Origin: Purshia tridentata
Lineage: Eukaryota; Streptophyta; Magnoliopsida; Rosales; Rosaceae
Direction: 5' to 3'
Assembly: GCA_003254885.1 (NCBI GenBank)
Contig: QANT01006746.1
Coordinates: 85,619-149,618 of the forward strand
Length of the DNA: 64,000 nucleotides
This document shows positions 20,369 through 32,962 of the stretch, in pieces; within the stretch, counting starts at the first letter, position 1; every line of letters begins with the position of its first letter. Made by a program: the position numbers and the translations under genes. A model generated the notes under the pieces. The model had not been told where the DNA came from, searched no databases, and saw nothing but the letters and a program-made list of their open reading frames with translations.

Positions 20369-23300
20369 ATGGAGATTTCAAAACCCCAATCGTTCTTCCA
20401 AGACATCAGATCCAGAGAGCTCCATGGATTCAGAGGTTATCTATTTCTCTATCTCTCTCTCTCTCTCTCGCTCTCTAACTTTGCACTCAGTAATCGATCT
20501 ATTAGGTATCTTACAATTACCATATGCGTGTTTTTCCAGTTCCAAAGCGACCGTACATCAATGGCATAGCATCGGAGTTCTCTGAAATCGGGGCCATTGC
20601 TGCAGAACACAACGGACCGCCAATGGCTGTTTCGTTTGGCAAGGTATGAAATCTGTTCGTCTTCGCGGTTTCGATTCATTTATTCAGTACTAAGCAAAGC
20701 AATCATCTTTATTATCCCTTTTTCTTGTGCAGACCAGTAAAAGCTCCCACATTGTCGCCATGTCCGACGAGGATGGGTACTTGAGCCTGTTCGATACACG
20801 TCGCAAGTTTTCTGCATCTGCATCTCACCAAGAAAATGCAGGTTGGTCACTTGGAAATCAATCGCTATAGATCGTCGATTGCTATTTTGTGGTGTTGCAA
20901 GTAAGTCGATCTTTGTGTTTGATTTCAGATAGAACCAAAGTTTGCGATTGGGTTGCACATCAAAATGCTGTGTTTGACCTTTGTTGGATTAAGGTATAAC
21001 CCACAACTTTGCCATCTCTTGCTTAACTTAGAATGATTATCCTAATAATATTATAAATGAATAAATAATATTATAATGGTATACGCCAATCAGGTCTCTT
21101 TCTCAGATTAAAAAAAAAAATTCTAGGTGCTTTCATTGTAATGTTAAAAATTGGGTAGTGATATTGTTGCTAATCTGGAACTGTCAGGCAATCCTTTCTT
21201 AATTATTTCACCGTTGATTAGGTAAAGAGTTAAACCGTGGGTATCCAATGTTATCAGATAAATGGAAGAATCAAATTTAAGTTGTTAAGTACATAGTATT
21301 CTTTATGTTAATGTTTTTTGCAATATAAATGTTTTTTCAGGATGATACTCAAATCTTGACAGCTTCTGGTGATCAGACAGTAAGTGATTAAGCTCTAATC
21401 CAGCTTGTTTATTAGCATAGATTTTGTGATCCTCAGCTTTGTATTACGGCCAGTTCAGTTTCTTAGTGATTGTGCTTTTCCTTGGCCTTTGTTATTTATT
21501 TATTTTTCAGATCAGGGTATGGGATATTCAGGAAAAGAAATGTACTGGAATACTAATGGGGCACACAGGAAGTGTGAAATCTCTGTGTTCTCATCCAACT
21601 AATCCTGGTAGGTTTAGATTTTCATCTGTATGTGGGTTTCCGTATTCTTTTTTTTTTTTGTGCTCCTTTGTATAAAGAGAAATACAACTAATTTAAGCTA
21701 TTGTTTCTTCTTATCTGACAGAGATTATTGTTTCTGGTTCGAGAGATGGCTCCTTTGCACTTTGGGATATGAGATGTAATTCAAGCTCCAAAAATATGCT
21801 TGGGGAGCTTTGTATATGGTAAATTATTTCATATTTTGATCTGTCAAGTGTGTTACAGAACTTTTTTTATTGTAAAGTTATTTCATTCCAAGACAAATTT
21901 AAATTTTATTTTCCAATTTAAATTTTTAATTATTTAATGCAGCTCAACTGCTATGGTTAAAGGGGCTCATCTTTTCCCACGGGCAAAGCGTGGAAGGCGC
22001 GTAAAGGTTTGTTTCTGATAAAGTGATAATGGTTCTCCTTATTCAGTTCTTTTGTATTCTTCATTCATACTTCAGCTCTTTCAGGCTGCTTCCATGAGCA
22101 TCACATCAGTTCTTTATCTTAAAGATGAGGTTTCTATTGCTGCTGCTGGAGCTGTGGACAGGTATGTATGGAACAGTGGCGATGATGCATATAATTGAAC
22201 GCCAAACTTCTTAGTCAGAAAGTTATATCTACTAAGTGACATGAGATTGTTGTTTAATGTGATCTTATGGTTCATTTCAGCATTGTCAAGTTCTGGGATA
22301 CCAGAAGTTTGAAAAATATGGTCACACAGACATGCCCTCATCTGGATTCAACTGAGAAGGTTAGTCTAAATTTAACTATGTGATGGTGCTAATTTGCCAC
22401 AGGTCAATTCTCTTATGTACATTGATCCGTGAATGCACTATTGAGATATAAAGATGTTGACCCTTGTTGTCCACTGTGGTATAACTACTGATCCCCTCTT
22501 CATTTCAGGAAAGGAGATTGCATGGCATAACTAGCTTATCCCAAGATTTAAATGGAGTGTTTCTGTCAGCCTCATGTATGGACAATAGGTACTTTTTCTC
22601 TGATTAGCATCCTTTTTTCTCTTGTAAACTGATGTACCGTACAACCATCAGATTAGTAGCTCCTAGCTTAAGAACCCAGCGTTGCTTTAAAGAGTTTCCA
22701 TGCACTAAATTTATAAGACACAATTGTAGACAAACCATCAAATTTTTAACTTATTAACACTTTTTTTCTTTTCTTTTTTCCCTGTCAGAATATATTTGTA
22801 TAATGTACTTCAGTTAGAAAAGGGTCCTATGAAATCTTTCTCTGGATGCCGGATTGAATCCTTTTTTGTGAAGGTAAGCATTGCTGTTTGTAATTGCACT
22901 AACCGAGATTTTCATGCAAATTGATGTCCTGCCTACTAACAAGTCTTGGGTTTGATTATGTAATTGCAGTCAGTTATTAGCCCTGATGCTGCTCACATAC
23001 TCAGTGGTTCTGGTGATGGAGATGCCTATATTTGGCAGGTTAGATTTCATTTTTAGGCTCTTATTGATATTGTTCTTGGTTAGAGAATGACTTGATTTGT
23101 CATGTCAACCCAGGTGAACAAGCCTCAAGAGGATCCTGTAATTTTGAAAAGCCATGATGGAGAAGTTACAGCAGTGGATTGGTATTTTCTTTATTTTGTT
23201 TTATTTTTAGCCTAATGCTGCTGGTTTTCAATGTTTATTGACAAATGATTGAACCGTTTCCAACTTTTAATAGGTCCCATTTTGATGCTGGGAGGATAGC

Positions 23301-23846
23301 AACTTCTTCAGATGATTTTACGGTACGCAAGACAGTTCATATATAGGATTGTGTATTTCTTAATTTTCCTAAAGTATTTTCCATGTTATATTATGCTTTA
23401 AAATGTAACCTTTCACTAACATAATTCACCTATGTTCAATGTCTCCCTTCCTGTAATAGGTTCGCATTTGGAACTCTCAGGACAGTTATTGCCCAAGCAC
23501 AAGGTCACCATCTGCCATTCGAAGAAGAATCATGGCAATCCCAGGGTCGGAATGCCGGAAGCTTCTGATGAATGAATCAATGCATATCTCAAAGGATTTT
23601 GGAAACTCGTGTCCCTCAGATGAAGTATTAGATGAAATGAATTCACTATATCCAATTAGAATGCCTAAAATCAGTACTCCCCAATCTCAGAAGAAACAGT
23701 CTATGTCGGATTCTGACTATAGCGAAACTTTTGAGAAGACCCCCGAAGCTGCGTTAAAGAGCCCATCTTCTGTTCTGAACCCTCCTTCCTCCCTAAAAAG
23801 GAAAACAATCCGTGATTATTTTGCAGTACCTACTTTAAACTCGTAG
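20369..23846 (+). CDS. CDT2: CDT2/denticleless (DTL) WD40 substrate receptor of CRL4
   Basis: In animals and yeast this receptor links CUL4-DDB1 to PCNA-bound substrates such as CDT1; plant orthologues are assigned the same role. Exons: 20369-20435, 20540-20643, 20733-20841, 20929-20993, 21341-21379, 21511-21607, 21722-21818, 21943-22006, 22085-22161, 22281-22359, 22509-22588, 22789-22873, 22970-23038, 23114-23181, 23274-23322, 23460-23846, giving 511 aa. The start [14 protein letters not shown] is chosen because its split codon joins [10 protein letters not shown] in frame. About seven WD repeats fill residues 30-390. Two DWD-type boxes ([16 protein letters not shown]) suggest DDB1 binding. 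[14 protein letters not shown] is a charged loop. The C-terminus, [10 protein letters not shown], resembles a PCNA-interacting motif. A 106-codon ORF opening at 20158 overlaps the start in another frame and would be a uORF only if transcription begins that far upstream. Confidence 0.95.
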
Positions 23847-24630
23847 GGCTCTTCTTTTTCATTTTTTGCTGTCATATTTTATCCTACAATATTGAGTTTA
23901 CTGTACAAAGTGCCAATATTGCTGCTGGGTCTCCTTCAGACGCAGGTGCATCAACCCTTTTTAAGATTACTAATGGTAAGCATTCACAAATTTTTCTCAG
24001 ACACTTTGTTTCCGTGAAATGGCATTTGGAAAGCTGATTGTGTTGGATTGAATTTATGCAGGTTCTATTTGGATTGTAAAGCGGCACACTGGATTTTTAT
24101 TGATGGAGCAAAAAAAAAAGAAGGGGAATAGATCACGTTGTAGCAAACTTGAAGATGTTTTTGTGATTTGGGTAATGTAATATGAAAATTCCAAGTGTGT
24201 AGGCTATCAAGTGTTTCACGTCAGAATTTGTCTGGTTGGGTGATAGTGTTAAAGATCTGCCATGTAAATGTTAGGGGAATTCGCAATGAGCTGTTGGAAA
24301 GATAGAATGCAATGGCCATAAGACCTCCATAAAAAAATGATCCATGCATGCCTTAAATTATTGACCTTTAGGTTTAAACTAATAAATTAACTGTGAATTC
24401 GTACTGCAGACTATTCTGATAAATAACAGGAATAACTACGAATTTAATTTATAGACATTTGATTACAAAAATGATAATGATACAACACAAGCTTGTCATG
24501 ATGCGAGCTTTTGGCTGTACATGTTTTTTAAGTTAAAATCACATGTCGGTGAATTTTTATTTATTTATTTTTTTTTCGGGTCTGAACATGTCCGTGATTA
24601 TTCTGACACTAAATTGGGATCCTCCTTTTT
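23847..24630. other. Convergent intergenic region between CDT2 and MKK3
   Basis: Shared 3' region of two genes facing each other. AT-rich, with no ORF or RNA gene that I can support. Confidence 0.5.
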
Positions 24631-27600
24631 TTACTGCATAATATAAAGTTCTTGTTTAGCAATGGAGTAGCGCCCAATAATATTGCTTGGCTCCATAATG
24701 AACTGCTCACGAAATGTACCCATCCGCTTACTCGAAATATCAATGGAAAGATCTTTAATACTTGGCAAGCCCTCTACCTGTACACCATCTCCACATATAA
24801 GGAACTGATTCCCAACAATGAAGGATCCTGATACCCTAATTGCTACTCCATCCTGCCCATGAGCACGGCATTGAAGCTTTTCCACAACATGCACAAGTCT
24901 TTCAGGAGGCCAGTCACCAGCTAATGTACAACGTATTCTTGATAAAGTCGCAAAGATATCATTTGGGCCGACTAGTTGCTCTCCAGAGAAACTTAACAAA
25001 ATAAAAGTTCATATTAGGGGTAAGCCTCTAAATGTTTAGATGGGAAGTACAGAGTTATTCCTATAGAATTTCTTGAAATCTTTTCATCCGGTTCACCAAG
25101 TGGATGTTTCAAATCAGAAGTTGTTTCCTTGCTATTGGATTAAAAACATGAAGCCCTTCTGGTTGTCTTGACAAAAACTACCAAAATTGAATTTCAATAC
25201 ACAGAAAGTTATTGTAGCGCTGTTCAGTACCTGAAAGTTGAATCTTCATCGTACAAGGTCCTTGCATGTTGCCAGAGCTCATCAGGTCCATCAAAGAGTA
25301 GGTAAAAATGTATTGTAAGCATCTGGTCAGAAAATAATATGGGATATCAATATCCGTACACAAGCATTTTTAGGGGTAGGTTCCAAGCCATTATAAATTG
25401 AATACTGTTGCCTTTGTATTGATAAGTGAGATCGAGTGAGATAATATTGGACAATGCTTTCACATTCAACTTTGCATTAGAAGCAACTGGGAATTGAGCT
25501 CAATTCAAAATGAATACCTTGAACAGCTCTATTTCTTTATTAAATTGAATACTGTGAATTGTTAAGGTTATATTTAGACTGACATTTTTATTTGTAGTTT
25601 TCTATTATTGCACTTTTTGTTGGATAAAAGAGAATGAAATAATCTAGTACTCACATCTGCCAAGTCCTTCATCCTTTGTGTTGGATCAAAAACACTTCGG
25701 ACAAATGCTGCTAAGTCCACTTGGGAATCCTCATACTTTGTGATGAAGGGGTGTGAAAGTAGCTGCACCAGGAGAATACTAGTTAAACAATGTTGAGGTC
25801 ATGCTATCATGTTCCAGATTGTATACTGCGGCTAATATCTGGTATTTGATCACCTGCTCTGCTGTTGGCCTAGCATCTGCATCCTTTTGCAAGCAGGCTT
25901 CGATAAATGAGCAGAACTCTGGTGAAAATTTGTGTTTTGAAGGTGTAGGTGATGGATCATCCAAGATCTGCCAAAAGACCTCGCAACTTTAGTTGCAAAA
26001 CAAAGGCTGGCATGCAGGCAATGGAGAAAATAATTTTTTTTTGGAACTCCTTCTCACTTGCACTTGAGGAACATATCAAACAAACATTAGAAGAAATCAA
26101 ATGCAAGGCAACATAAATTAAGGCAATTTATGACTTTTGTAACTTGCTTAGATGAGTAAAGAGGAATGATGTTGTCTGTTGACAGGTATATGCATTTTAC
26201 CTGCAACATAAGATTGACAGGTCCATCATTAGCTGTATATGGGAATTCTCCAGTACCACACTCAAAGAGAGCAAGACCAAGGCTCCATATATCAGCTGGA
26301 TAAGAATAATTCTCATTTCGAATTCGCTCAGGCGACATGTACGTAACCGTCCCAACGAATGTAGCACACTGGTAATTAATTTGTGAGATTTAATACCAAA
26401 AAACCAAACTCAAATCTATGCCCCAAAACATAACATGCAAATTGCAATGAAATGGATGCACTAAAGAAAGTAGTGATGAATCACTATGATTAAACCCAAA
26501 GCACAAAGATGCAAGCAAGCATCACCAACCATTGCCATTGAATTCTCTAAGCCAGCACTTATACCAAAATCTGTAATCTTTGGCTCACCCTTGAGATTTA
26601 CAAGCAAATTGGCAGGCTTTATGTCTCTGTGAACCAGATGCCTAATTCCATGCAAGTAGCTCAATCCCTTACAGAGTGAAAATACAGAAAAGATTAAATA
26701 ACAACAAAATGCACCATATTCTGAATAAATTGAGATAAAACTGAGTGTCAACATGCTTACATGTAGAAGCTTCTGAAACATAGAAGAAAGTAGAGGCTCG
26801 GGTATTCTTTTCCGCAATCTTAAAATATCAGCCAATGACCCTCCATCCATATACTCCAAAGCTATGCTTATTTGTCCAGAGTCAGGTGTATAAAATGCGC
26901 CATGAAACTCTACAAGACCTTGGTAACAAGGTGCTTCACATAGCGTCCGTATCTCAGTAAGCAGCTGTTGCCTTTTCTCCTATTATAAAACAAACTTGGA
27001 TAAGAACCCATTATGGAATACATAATTGAGTCTCTATTTCAATATTCACACCGAAAAGTTTGCCCCTTTTTTGCAGTCAATACAAGTCCCAAATTTGGAA
27101 TTCAAATACTTAAACTACTGATCCTAGTTTATAATCAATACATGATCCTAGTTTTACTATAAAAACAAAACATAAATACTGAAAATACACTGATATTGAC
27201 ATCTGAAAATTTTACCTTTTCGAATATATTGATCTTCTTGAGGGCTAAAATTCGATGAGTGGGAATGTGGATAGCTCTCTGTACAACGCTGCTGGCACCA
27301 CTGCCAATTGCGCCAAATACCCTCATCTCATGCGAAGCACACCGGTACGTCTTTTCGCCACTGTCGTCCACCGCAAACGACGTGCATTTTTGCAATCCGA
27401 GCTCATTGATGTTGTAGACACCGTACGATCGGCTCAGTAAGTTCACCGTTCCACTGTCCGACAGCTTCGGCCAAACAAAACAAGGAATCAAATCCCTTTT
27501 TACAAATTAAACAAAAAAAATGAAAAATTTGAAAGAAATTCAAAATTCAGATGATCCAAAAAGCTTACCGTATAAGAATCGCAAGGGTCCAAGATCGAGC

Positions 27601-27670
27601 CGGTAGAGAAACCTTTTTCGGCATCGAACAAAGGTGTGAGCTTTTTTCTTAATTCCTCTAATCCAGCCAT
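24631..27670 (-). CDS. MKK3: MAP kinase kinase 3 with C-terminal NTF2-like domain
   Basis: Dual-specificity kinase of the group B plant MAP2Ks, acting between MAP3K17/18-type kinases and group C MAPKs in ABA, wounding and dormancy signalling. Exons from the 5' end: 27670-27569, 27464-27216, 26979-26761, 26667-26530, 26368-26201, 25967-25854, 25762-25655, 25322-25231, 24991-24631, giving 516 aa (Arabidopsis about 520). The N-terminus is [15 protein letters not shown]. The kinase domain has a Gly loop GAIGSGASS, Lys in LALKKI, the catalytic loop [10 protein letters not shown] (Asp205) and DFG at 223-225. The activation loop S233-x5-T239 is the plant S/T-x5-S/T form, and MSPERI follows. The NTF2-like domain (about 367-516) is the hallmark separating MKK3 from other plant MAP2Ks. 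Every exon joins in frame. Confidence 0.97.
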
Positions 27671-30600
27671 TGATGATTTAATTTCTCGGACTTTGCGTCA
27701 ATTTTATTTGTTTTTCGGTGATTTGTATTGTCCGATGTCCGTTAATGTTCCGTTCCTTCATCTTTGTTCCTTCAAATCTAGGGCAACATCCGGTTAAGTT
27801 TCACGCTGTTAGGTTCCTGGCTTGTTGAAGTTCTAGCAGTTACTAATTAAAGAATATCGGTTAGTTAAAAAAAAAAAGGATAAAAAAATAAATCCACAAA
27901 ATTGTCCTCATTATCCTTCTAGTTTTTCAACGAGACTTCTTTACAACCGAAAAAAAAAAAGGTAAATATTATTATTAGTGTCTAATAAAGAATTTCTTTT
28001 AAAATTTTACATTTGATGAACTTTTTTTATTTATTAAAGCATTGAGTTAGTTGGGTGCAGAGTTATTTTGCGGTCCTTTCAACTGGCATAAATTATTCAA
28101 AACTGTGCATTTGATGAACTTTGAAAGAATAAAACTATAATCAAACATAAATTAAGAAATCTATAAAATTCAATAAATTTTAACATTTTAAAATTTAAAG
28201 CGGTTGTCTTTACATACAAGCTAGCAGATTCATGATGGAGTACATTTACATACATCTACAACTTCAAAGTGCAGCAAGCTGATGATCGATCAACAAGGAA
28301 AGAAGCGGAAGGGATTAATTACGTGATCATGACCACATGTCAATCAACAATCAATCTTTTAAGAATAAAAATGCAATGAAATTTTTGAGTTATAATATTA
28401 TTATTATTATATAAGTTCAAAATGTATTGAAATGATCAGCGTGCATGCATAAAAAGATCATATACATATATAAAGAAATATATCTTGCATCAACGTACCA
28501 ATAATTGCCTCTCTCTAATCATTAGGACCACACTTTGTTGGACTTATATATATTCCTCTTTTCTTTCCCTTTTTTTTTTTNTTCCCTTTTTTTTTTTTTT
28601 TTCTCCCTCATCCATACTATTATTATTATGAATGGCCTAATCGCAATCCAACTAACCCACAATAATGATCGCAAATTAAGAAAGTATATTCTCAGGCATG
28701 CAGCAAGGAAAGTTCTCCATTGGTGGAATCGCTGGGACATTATAGTAATTATGATCATGACTCATATGAGCAGTACCCATTAATGTATATACATGGATTC
28801 AATAAGTTACCCATTAATTGATTCATGCCTTCTTGATTCCCAACTAAGATATATAGTATGGCACCAAACACTAATTAAAATAAGAAAAAAGGCGAGTCGG
28901 TATTGCCTAATTGGCTAATATATATTAATATTACTTTTTTGGATCACCCAGCAATTATTGTAGATACATTGTAATAATATTTAATCGGCACAATTATAGT
29001 TTTCCTTCAAAAGCAACAAGAATCATACATATATGGCATATACATATGTAGGGGCGTATTATATGATTGATTGCAAATAAAAGCAAAATATATTCATGTA
29101 TCTTCGTAATAATATAAAGAGTAGAACCATCTAAAGAAAGCAAATCATTACTTCATGATGATCGAATAAATAGCTAGTATTCATGGACCGGTCTAGCTAT
29201 AAATTAATTATATGTGAATAATTACTTGGGGAAGTGTATATGGTGGAGGTTTTGATATATAAAAAAGATATTTTAAATGAAATAATTAAATTTGTATGTT
29301 CATGAAGTGAGTGGTGATCGACTCGACTTGATCAAGAACCCACCACCCATATATACTTAGGGTAGAGTACGTTATCTTATACCTTTCTGGCATGCCCTTT
29401 CGGCAATAATTAATTATACATATAAATCTAGTTAGATTCTAGGGGACTACTTTAATTTTAACTATATGTTGTTGCCATAAAGCCAAGGGGGACTGAATAG
29501 TGAACACTTGAACACTTGAACACTTGAATCCTTTATACTTTTTTATTTAATCCTTTTTGGTACGAACTATGATCATCACATTCCTTCTACAATAACCCAT
29601 CCATCATATCAAAACCTGCCAAATAATGTCTATTGTGTCTTAAGTTAGTAAGGTGCTATAAATTATTGGGAGTGCTGTCCGCACTTATTGTTCTTACAAA
29701 TATACCTTCTTTTTTTTTCCCTCCAAAAGAAAAGAGTCGAACCTTTTAACATTATAAAATTTTAAATGAAATAACTATAGTACTATGTGTATGATACGAT
29801 TTTTCAATATTATTACATTATAAAATATAATATATTTTACATGACACGATTAATTGTTCCATAAAAAAATCTCGATCTCCCTTAAACACTAATTGGTCAT
29901 TATAATTTCACCTCAAATACTAATCACCTGTCCTACGTCGTTTTAATTAAATCGTTGATTGGCCTTTTAAATTAAATTTATATTGTCTCTAACGTATACA
30001 GTTTGAGTGCATACACAAGTATACAACATGTGTACTCAATGATATAGCTAGAGTCAGAACTCATATCTTTACGTATATATAATTACTTCTACATATATAT
30101 ATGCAGTTATGGCAAAATAATGGCAAATTGTCAGGTAGTGATGAGCAGGAAACTAAATTGAGATGGGTAGACGGTAGACCCGACAAAATTTAATAATTTG
30201 GTCTTCGTCCTTATTGTTTCAGCGGAGTTGTCTGTAATATAATGGAAAAATTTACGCGTACAGGCGCCACAGAGGGTGCATATATGCATCTGATTACTGG
30301 AATTCAATAATAGAGGCAAACAGTAGTACTAGCGAAAGCTAGCTAGCTTTCAATTCTCATCAATTCATGTATTTATATACCGGCCACAACACAATATATA
30401 ATACCTAAATCCATCTTATCAATTTATATTATATGTTGAATTAGTTACACCATCACTAAAAAGAATAGTATAGAAATAAGGTTAATATTCTTGAACACAT
30501 TAGGTGATCATGTAACAACTAGCTAGCTTAATATATACATAATATCAATATACTCATTCTCTGTCTTTTCCATTAGGGGATGGAGATTATTTGTGTTTTT

Positions 30601-31150
30601 TTTTTTTTTCTGGATAACCATAAATAATTTGTTGGTCTAATAGAATGTGATCGATCTATAGCACGAATCGCGATTAGGTTAAAATATTTAAACTAATTAT
30701 TCGTTAATCTAATAATATTTTTGTAAAATGTTGAAGAAGTTCCAAATTTATATTCCCCTTTCCTAAAAGCAAAATAAAAACAAAAAATTACAGGATTTAA
30801 TTATTTTGTTTCAATAAAAAATTAATAGTATAGAGCTTACCATATATAAATGTGAAATTAATTAAATATAGTTGTTTTAATGTGAATATTGCAGTATTTG
30901 ATAGGACATATATGATAACAAATATTAACTAGATGATTAGGGAAAGATTCACATTAATGAGCAAACTAATTTTATTGAACAGTCGTGATTGATCGATAAT
31001 ATTATTATAAAGGCAGTGTCATACTCATCCTTTTTTTTCCCTTGTAGGCTTGTAGCCCCATGATGATTTATTGCACAACACTCTTGTCTTTTGCTTTTCC
31101 ATGCCCTCCCCCCACTGAAAATGCTCTTTGCCTCCCTTATCACTCATCAT
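27671..31150. other. Gene-poor AT-rich intergenic region
   Basis: About 3.4 kb with no supportable gene. It holds poly-T tracts, a short GAACACTT triplication near 29501-29527, and many TA-rich stretches. The one long frame across 28522-28783 is an artefact of poly-T and an unknown base. Confidence 0.6.
28581..28581. other. Single undetermined base inside a poly-T tract
   Basis: One N between two T-runs, probably a homopolymer sequencing ambiguity. Confidence 0.98.
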
Positions 31151-31336
31151 CTTTCCTTACCTTTTGTCACTGTGCTTTGCTACAGCTTTCTCTCCCTGTC
31201 CTGCAACTAGGGTTTCTTCTTGAACTTTCACATTCCAACAAACCCAAGAATATTTATTACTGCAACTCTCTCTGTTCTTGGGAGAAGAACCAAAGAAGAG
31301 ATCTTGAAAGAGCTTACTCAAAAGGAGAAAATTGAG

Positions 31337-32421
31337 GTAATCAATTATATATTTATTTTTATTATTTTTATTTTTCATATATGATAAAAAAAATCTACGA
31401 GAAAATTAGGGTAATTAGGTACAAACAGCATCATTGATATTAATTGAATGTATGTCTCTCATTTTTCTGGTGAAAATTAATTAAACTGCTCGACTATTGA
31501 AGGGTTTGATTCAGGGCATTAGGGTTGTGGATCAAATAATAGAATTGAAGGTGGACTGATCGAAAGGAAGGGAGGAGATCAGGACTAACAATATATTAAT
31601 TAATCTGATTAAATTTAGGATCAACTACGTACATATATATACCGAGAGAATCTGAACAGAAAATTTTAAGTACTGGATTTTAATGTATTGCTTTTTATAT
31701 CGTTTCCCTGGCACCCATCATTTGGAATTAATAATACTAGACCTTATTTTAAAAATTGTATGGGGTTTTGGGTTATTATTTAAGAAGCAATATTTGATCA
31801 AGGGCATGCAGTAGCTAGCTAGTGTTTGAAAATTCAAGAAAGACTGCCTAAAAGTAAAGTTTGAAATCAAATAACTTAAGATAGCATATATATATGTGGT
31901 TTTTGATCGGTCTGTATAATTAAGTTAGTATGCTAGTAGTGCTCATGTGTAAACCCTAGTTGTGTAGTTCTGGATCTTATCTCCAAATTGAATACGAAAT
32001 TAAAGGTTTTCTAGTTCGATCGGCATGATGATTCTGATCGATCAGTTTATTCACACCGCAGATACGCAGCTAAAACATGGAGTATTTGAATGCTGTGTAT
32101 TAATTTGTTTGGTATTTGCAGTACTTACTGTAAATGTTCGCAATAAATAATTACTTTTCAAGGTTATTAGTATATATGTACATTTAATGGTTTAGTGATG
32201 ACTTGTAACTTGTAACTTTAGTGTGATAGAATATTAATTCTCGTATTTGTAGAAAAAAATACTTTTCACCGTACGCACATGTAATGACTTAAAACGTGAT
32301 GAGAGAAATAACATATATACATAATATTATTAAGTTTATTCTATTATATTCCAAATCAAATTTCTCAAAACCAAATTTAAAAAATAATTAACAACACTAA
32401 TTAATGATGGACTTGGTGCAG
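31337..32421 (+). other. Intron in the 5' UTR of the LOB-domain gene
   Basis: A donor GAG|GTAATC at 31336/31337 and an acceptor GGTGCAG|TAG at 32421/32422 would join a leader exon (about 31150-31336, pyrimidine-rich and ending GGAGAAAATTGAG) to the exon carrying the ATG at 32441. LOB-family genes often have a leader intron. RNA evidence is lacking. Confidence 0.5.
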
Positions 32422-32440
32422 TAGTGGAGATATATATAAT

Positions 32441-32962
32441 ATGGCTTCGGCTAGTAGTTATTCAAATTCTCCATGTGCTGCGTGCAAGTTCTTGAGGAGA
32501 AAATGCACATCGGATTGCATATTTGCTCCATACTTTCCACCGGAGGAGCCACAGAAGTTTGCAAATGTTCACAAGATATTTGGTGCAAGCAATGTGAGTA
32601 AGCTTCTGAATGAAGTGCTTCCCCATCAGAGAGAAGATGCAGTGAACTCTCTGGCCTACGAAGCCGAGGCACGAATAAAAGATCCGGTGTACGGATGCGT
32701 TGGTGCCATCTCTGTCCTCCAAAGACAAGTCATTCGCCTCCAGAAGGAACTCGACGCCACCAATGCTGATCTCATTCGCTATGCCTGCAGCTGCGCCACT
32801 ACTACTCATCATGAACATATCACAAATTCATCACCGTCTGGATCAATTCCAAGGACTAATAATTATATGGGTCATGGAGGAGGAGAAGGAGGCTCTCCAG
32901 CTCATCATAATTCCACTCTTTATTTTCCTTCTCCATGGAATACTGGTGGTCAAGGAAATTAA
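32441..32962 (+). CDS. LBD25: LOB-domain transcription factor, class I (LBD25/LOB-like)
   Basis: Plant-specific nuclear DNA-binding protein of 173 aa; LBD factors pattern organ boundaries and lateral organs. The coding part is one exon. The LOB domain shows all three blocks. The zinc-finger-like C-x2-C-x6-C-x3-C is C12, C15, C22, C26 (CAACKFLRRKCTSDC). The GAS block runs from FANVHKIFGAS to DPVYGCVG. The Leu-rich coiled coil L-x6-L-x3-L-x6-L begins at LQRQVIRL. The C-terminus is Gly/His/Ser-rich and unconserved, as usual. CTSDC and NEVLPHQRED, together with the position beside CDT2 and an oleosin, favour LBD25 over LOB itself; the exact orthologue is inferred. Confidence 0.93.
   Translation: MASASSYSNSPCAACKFLRRKCTSDCIFAPYFPPEEPQKFANVHKIFGASNVSKLLNEVLPHQREDAVNSLAYEAEARIKDPVYGCVGAISVLQRQVIRLQKELDATNADLIRYACSCATTTHHEHITNSSPSGSIPRTNNYMGHGGGEGGSPAHHNSTLYFPSPWNTGGQGN

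Noticed and set aside
20158-20478. 106-codon frame upstream of and overlapping the CDT2 start
   Set aside because: It runs into CT-repeat sequence, has no similarity I recognise and covers the E2F-like promoter motifs, so transcription probably starts downstream of it.
28522-28783. Open frames on both strands with Lys/Phe runs
   Set aside because: Created by poly-T/poly-A sequence and an unknown base.
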